NCBI GenBank assembly: GCA_903883985.1
Contig: CAISDD010000361.1
Location: forward strand, 1 to 8,801
Source of the DNA: an uncultured Pseudomonadota bacterium
Lineage (GTDB): Bacteria > Pseudomonadota > Gammaproteobacteria > Burkholderiales > Thiobacillaceae
Length of the DNA stretch: 8,801 nt
Reading direction: 5' to 3'
Shown here: positions 6,876 through 8,801 of the stretch, one piece after another
How positions within the stretch are numbered: position 1 is the first letter of the stretch
Layout of the letters: the number at the start of each line of letters is the position of its first letter
Made by a program: the position numbers and the translations under genes
Notes under the pieces: model-generated
Databases searched by the model: none
The model's input: only the letters and a program-made list of their open reading frames with translations
Told to the model about the DNA's origin: nothing

Positions 6876-8476
6876 TTTTCAAGAACGCTCTATTTCTCGT
6901 GGTCGATGACATCGAGATCATGCGCACCGTCATTGCCGGCCAACTGCGCGCGATGGGGGCGACTCGTATCGTGACGGCCAAGGATGGTGCAGATGCATTG
7001 CACATCCTGAACACGCAGCGGGTGGATATCATCCTTTCCGACTGGAATATGCCCGTCATGTCCGGCCTGGAGTTGCTCAAGGCGATACGCAACGACGAGC
7101 GGCTGTCGCACCTGCCCTTTATCATGGTTACGGCTGAATTCGAGCGGGAGCGCATCGTCGAGGCCATCGACAATGGCGTCAGCGATCTTCTGGTCAAGCC
7201 CTTTACCGCAGCCAGCTTGGCCGTGCGTGTTGAAAAGGCCCTGCTGTCACCGTGGCGAACCCGCTCACCGCTGCGCAGGGTTCGTGCAGGTCTACCCAGC
7301 ACCCCGGCGACGCGCGCACGCCCGACCCTGCTGGTCGTGGACGATACTCCCGAGAATCTGGAACTGCTCTCGCACCTGTTAAAGGGCGAATATCGTGTGC
7401 GTATCGCCAATTCTGGAGAGAAGGCGCTGGAAATCTGCCTCTCGAACACCCCGCCGGATCTGGTGTTGCTCGATGTCATGATGCCTGGCATGGATGGCTT
7501 CGAAGTGGCCAAACGCATGCGCGAGCATCCGTCATCGAATTCCATCCCCGTGATCTTTGTCACGGCCATGACCGGCGAGGCCGCACTGCACCGGGGGCGG
7601 GAACTGGGGGCGGTGGATTTCATCACCAAACCCATCCACCCGGATGAGCTCCAGTTGCGTGTGCGCAATTTCATGCGCTATGTCGAACTGCGCAAGCGGG
7701 TGCAGGCCGACTACGACGGGCTGCTGGAAGTGGCGCGCCTGCGCGAGGATGTCGAACACATTACCCGTCATGACATGAAAGGGCCATTGGCCAGCGCGAT
7801 TGGATTGGTGCAGGCGATGGCGGACACCGCACGGGGCGAGAAGATGTTTGAGCAATTGCGCGTGGTCGAGGAAACCCTATTGCAAGTGCTCAACACCACT
7901 AACCGCTCCTCGGAACTCTTCAAGATCGAGACCGGGCGCTTCATGCTCAATGCCCAGGCGGTCGAGATCGGGGAAATCCTGCGCCGCATTACGGAGATCA
8001 TGCGGACAAACTTTACCGAAAAGCGGCTCAAGTTCGACATCGATACGGATGTGCATGCCGGCAGTGCGATGCCGCGATCACTGGGCGACGCCATGTTCTG
8101 CTATTCGCTGTCCCAGAATCTGATCTTGATCGCTTGCGAAGCCGCGCCGGAAAACAGCCGTGTCGCGATTGTCTTGCACGATGAATCGCCCTTGCGCATC
8201 ACGATCCGAAACACAGGCCTGGTTCCCGCCGATCTGCGCGAGAGTTTTTTCGACAAGTATGTCTCCAACGGGGGGCGCGGAGAATCCGGCCTTGGAGCGT
8301 ATTCGGCCAGGATGCTTACAGAGGCACAAAACGGCCACGTGGCGTTAGAAGTGTCCGAGCAGGAAAACCAGACCACGATCACCGTGGTTCTTCCCCGTTA
8401 TGAGCCCACCATGGCTTCGGTGCAGCCGCTCCTCGAGGGGGATGAGAATACTCCGAGGGGCGTATTGCCTTCTTGA
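6872..8476 (+). CDS. Hybrid response regulator/histidine kinase-like protein, REC-REC-DHp-HATPase
   Basis: An intact 534-residue paralogue of the broken gene at 5078-6630. Receiver A (about 5-124): D12/D13, D57 (LSDWNMP), T87, K109. Receiver B (about 151-272): D157/D158, D201 (LLDVMMP), T231, K253. A helical linker (VELRKRVQADYDGLLEVARLR) leads to a DHp with RHDMKGP and candidate phospho-acceptor H300. The ATPase-like domain (about 401-510) has G1 as RNTGLVP (N447 where classic kinases have Asp, as I recall for this subfamily), FFDKYV, and G2 SGLGAYS at 472-478. The N-box NLILIACEAAP has I420 where I expect Asn, so ATP-dependent kinase activity is doubtful. No membrane segment or output domain. 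The start is fixed by homology with the upstream copy; the ribosome site is weak (GAAGAGACAGG). It may receive phosphate from the Hpt of the large kinase and signal by DHp-mediated dimer changes; this role is inferred. Confidence 0.92.
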   Translation: MIFKNALFLVVDDIEIMRTVIAGQLRAMGATRIVTAKDGADALHILNTQRVDIILSDWNMPVMSGLELLKAIRNDERLSHLPFIMVTAEFERERIVEAIDNGVSDLLVKPFTAASLAVRVEKALLSPWRTRSPLRRVRAGLPSTPATRARPTLLVVDDTPENLELLSHLLKGEYRVRIANSGEKALEICLSNTPPDLVLLDVMMPGMDGFEVAKRMREHPSSNSIPVIFVTAMTGEAALHRGRELGAVDFITKPIHPDELQLRVRNFMRYVELRKRVQADYDGLLEVARLREDVEHITRHDMKGPLASAIGLVQAMADTARGEKMFEQLRVVEETLLQVLNTTNRSSELFKIETGRFMLNAQAVEIGEILRRITEIMRTNFTEKRLKFDIDTDVHAGSAMPRSLGDAMFCYSLSQNLILIACEAAPENSRVAIVLHDESPLRITIRNTGLVPADLRESFFDKYVSNGGRGESGLGAYSARMLTEAQNGHVALEVSEQENQTTITVVLPRYEPTMASVQPLLEGDENTPRGVLPS

Positions 8477-8525
8477 GTGAGGCGTCACGACGGCAAAGAC
8501 CTTGCCCCGCGATGCGCGATGCGAA

Positions 8526-8596
8526 AGCAAGCTAGGGCGGAAAAGCGGTTTTTCGCGCCTTCCGCTGGATGGTGGGCATTCGGCGGATAACGCCGG
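8526..8596. repeat. 71-nt inverted repeat, right arm
   Basis: Inverted partner of 6610-6680 (62 of 71 matching). It begins AGCAAGCTAGGGCGG and ends GGATAACGCCGG. It starts 49 bases after the stop of the intact paralogue. Its internal hairpin GCGGAAAAGCG...CGCGCCTTCCGC could act as a 3' mRNA structure, but no U-tract follows, so I do not call it a terminator. Confidence 0.82.
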
Positions 8597-8609
8597 CAAG
8601 AAGAAACCG

Positions 8610-8635
8610 CGTTCCCACGCTCCAGCGTGGGAACG
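8610..8635. repeat. 26-nt perfect hairpin repeat, copy 1
   Basis: A perfect 12-bp stem (CGTTCCCACGCT paired with AGCGTGGGAACG) around a CC loop. The same 26 nt recur at 8692-8717. This palindrome is, from memory, a common dispersed intergenic repeat in beta- and gammaproteobacteria. Confidence 0.9.
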
Positions 8636-8691
8636 ATAAACTCCGGGGGAAGGGCCGGGGATGAGGGTCTGCGCCGGCAGCTTAATATTAT

Positions 8692-8717
8692 CGTTCCCAC
8701 GCTCCAGCGTGGGAACG
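8692..8717. repeat. 26-nt perfect hairpin repeat, copy 2
   Basis: Identical to 8610-8635 and in the same orientation, 82 bases downstream. The DNA between them includes a G-rich stretch (GGGGGAAGGGCCGGGG) and AT-rich CTTAATATTAT. The identity of both copies suggests recent spread or homogenisation. Confidence 0.9.
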
Positions 8718-8725
8718 CATCCCAT

Positions 8726-8739
8726 GGCGCTCCAGCGCC
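8726..8739. repeat. Short palindrome related to the 26-nt hairpins
   Basis: GGCGCT-CC-AGCGCC, a 6-bp stem with the same CC loop and the same CGCTCCAGCG core as the 26-nt hairpins. It sits 8 bases after copy 2 (spacer CATCCCAT) and is probably the second hairpin of a two-hairpin repeat unit. Confidence 0.65.
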
Positions 8740-8801
8740 CCGTAGTCTCGTTGCCTTGAAAGCCGTCGTGCTGGCGCAGATGCGTCCAGCTATCGAGGAG
8801 G

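Larger units (their letters stand above)
8477..8801. other. Gene-free 3' region with repeats
   Basis: No coding frame here is supported; openings on the minus strand run through palindromes. It contains the right arm of the 71-nt inverted repeat, two identical 26-nt hairpins and a third related small palindrome. I see no T-run terminator after the receiver-kinase gene. The last bases (CGAGGAGG) could be a ribosome-binding site for a gene starting beyond the window, but this cannot be tested. Confidence 0.65.

Noticed and set aside
6679..7674. 331-residue minus-strand open frame
   Set aside because: It lies antisense to the intact paralogue. Its start region repeats antisense to the other paralogue (5590-5874), as expected from the shared coding strand. 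The sense protein has clear receiver motifs; the antisense one has no recognisable domain.
8610..8717. Pair of transcription terminators at the end of the window
   Set aside because: The hairpins are strong but neither is followed by a T-run, and they are identical dispersed-repeat units, so I list them as repeats.

Overview
The window looks like chromosomal DNA from a GC-rich proteobacterium, most likely beta- or gammaproteobacterial. The evidence is GC-rich codon usage, an HdrB-type protein of the kind found in sulfur- and iron-oxidising or respiratory proteobacteria, soluble PAS/receiver hybrid kinases, and intergenic DNA full of short REP-like palindromes. I cannot assign a genus from the sequence alone.

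Layout: (1) 1-870 is the nearly complete 3' part of an hdrB-like gene, closed by a strong intrinsic terminator at 903-933. (2) 934-1391 holds no gene I can support. It is a patchwork of REP-like hairpins, including a 36-nt inverted pair and a 25-nt direct pair. (3) 1392-5081 encodes a 1229-residue soluble hybrid histidine kinase: three PAS domains, kinase core, one partly degenerate receiver, one canonical receiver and an Hpt domain. (4) 5078-6178 overlaps the kinase by ATGA and encodes two canonical receivers plus the start of a kinase-like domain. A one-base deletion near 6157-6161 cuts the frame, and the ATPase-like remainder continues in another frame to 6630. (5) 6631-6871 is a spacer with REP-like repeats and what appears to be a remnant of the big kinase's 3' end. 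(6) 6872-8476 is an intact paralogue of the broken gene (receiver-receiver-DHp-ATPase, 534 residues). (7) 8477-8801 is repeat-rich DNA with no supported gene.

How the genes may work together: the large kinase carries every module for a His-Asp-His relay (H497, D928, H1075) but has no output domain. The two receiver-receiver proteins next to it are natural candidates to accept phosphate from its Hpt domain or to compete for it. Neither carries a DNA-binding, GGDEF or other recognisable effector domain, so any output would be by protein contact or through an unlinked partner.

The most interesting aspect is the history of the duplicated gene. The upstream copy keeps all receiver residues but has lost the phospho-accepting His, the ATPase G1 and G2 residues and finally the reading frame. 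The downstream copy is intact except for an unusual N-box shared by both. A trace of the big kinase's C-terminus, including the ATGA junction, sits before the downstream copy, which is also bracketed by a 71-nt imperfect inverted repeat.
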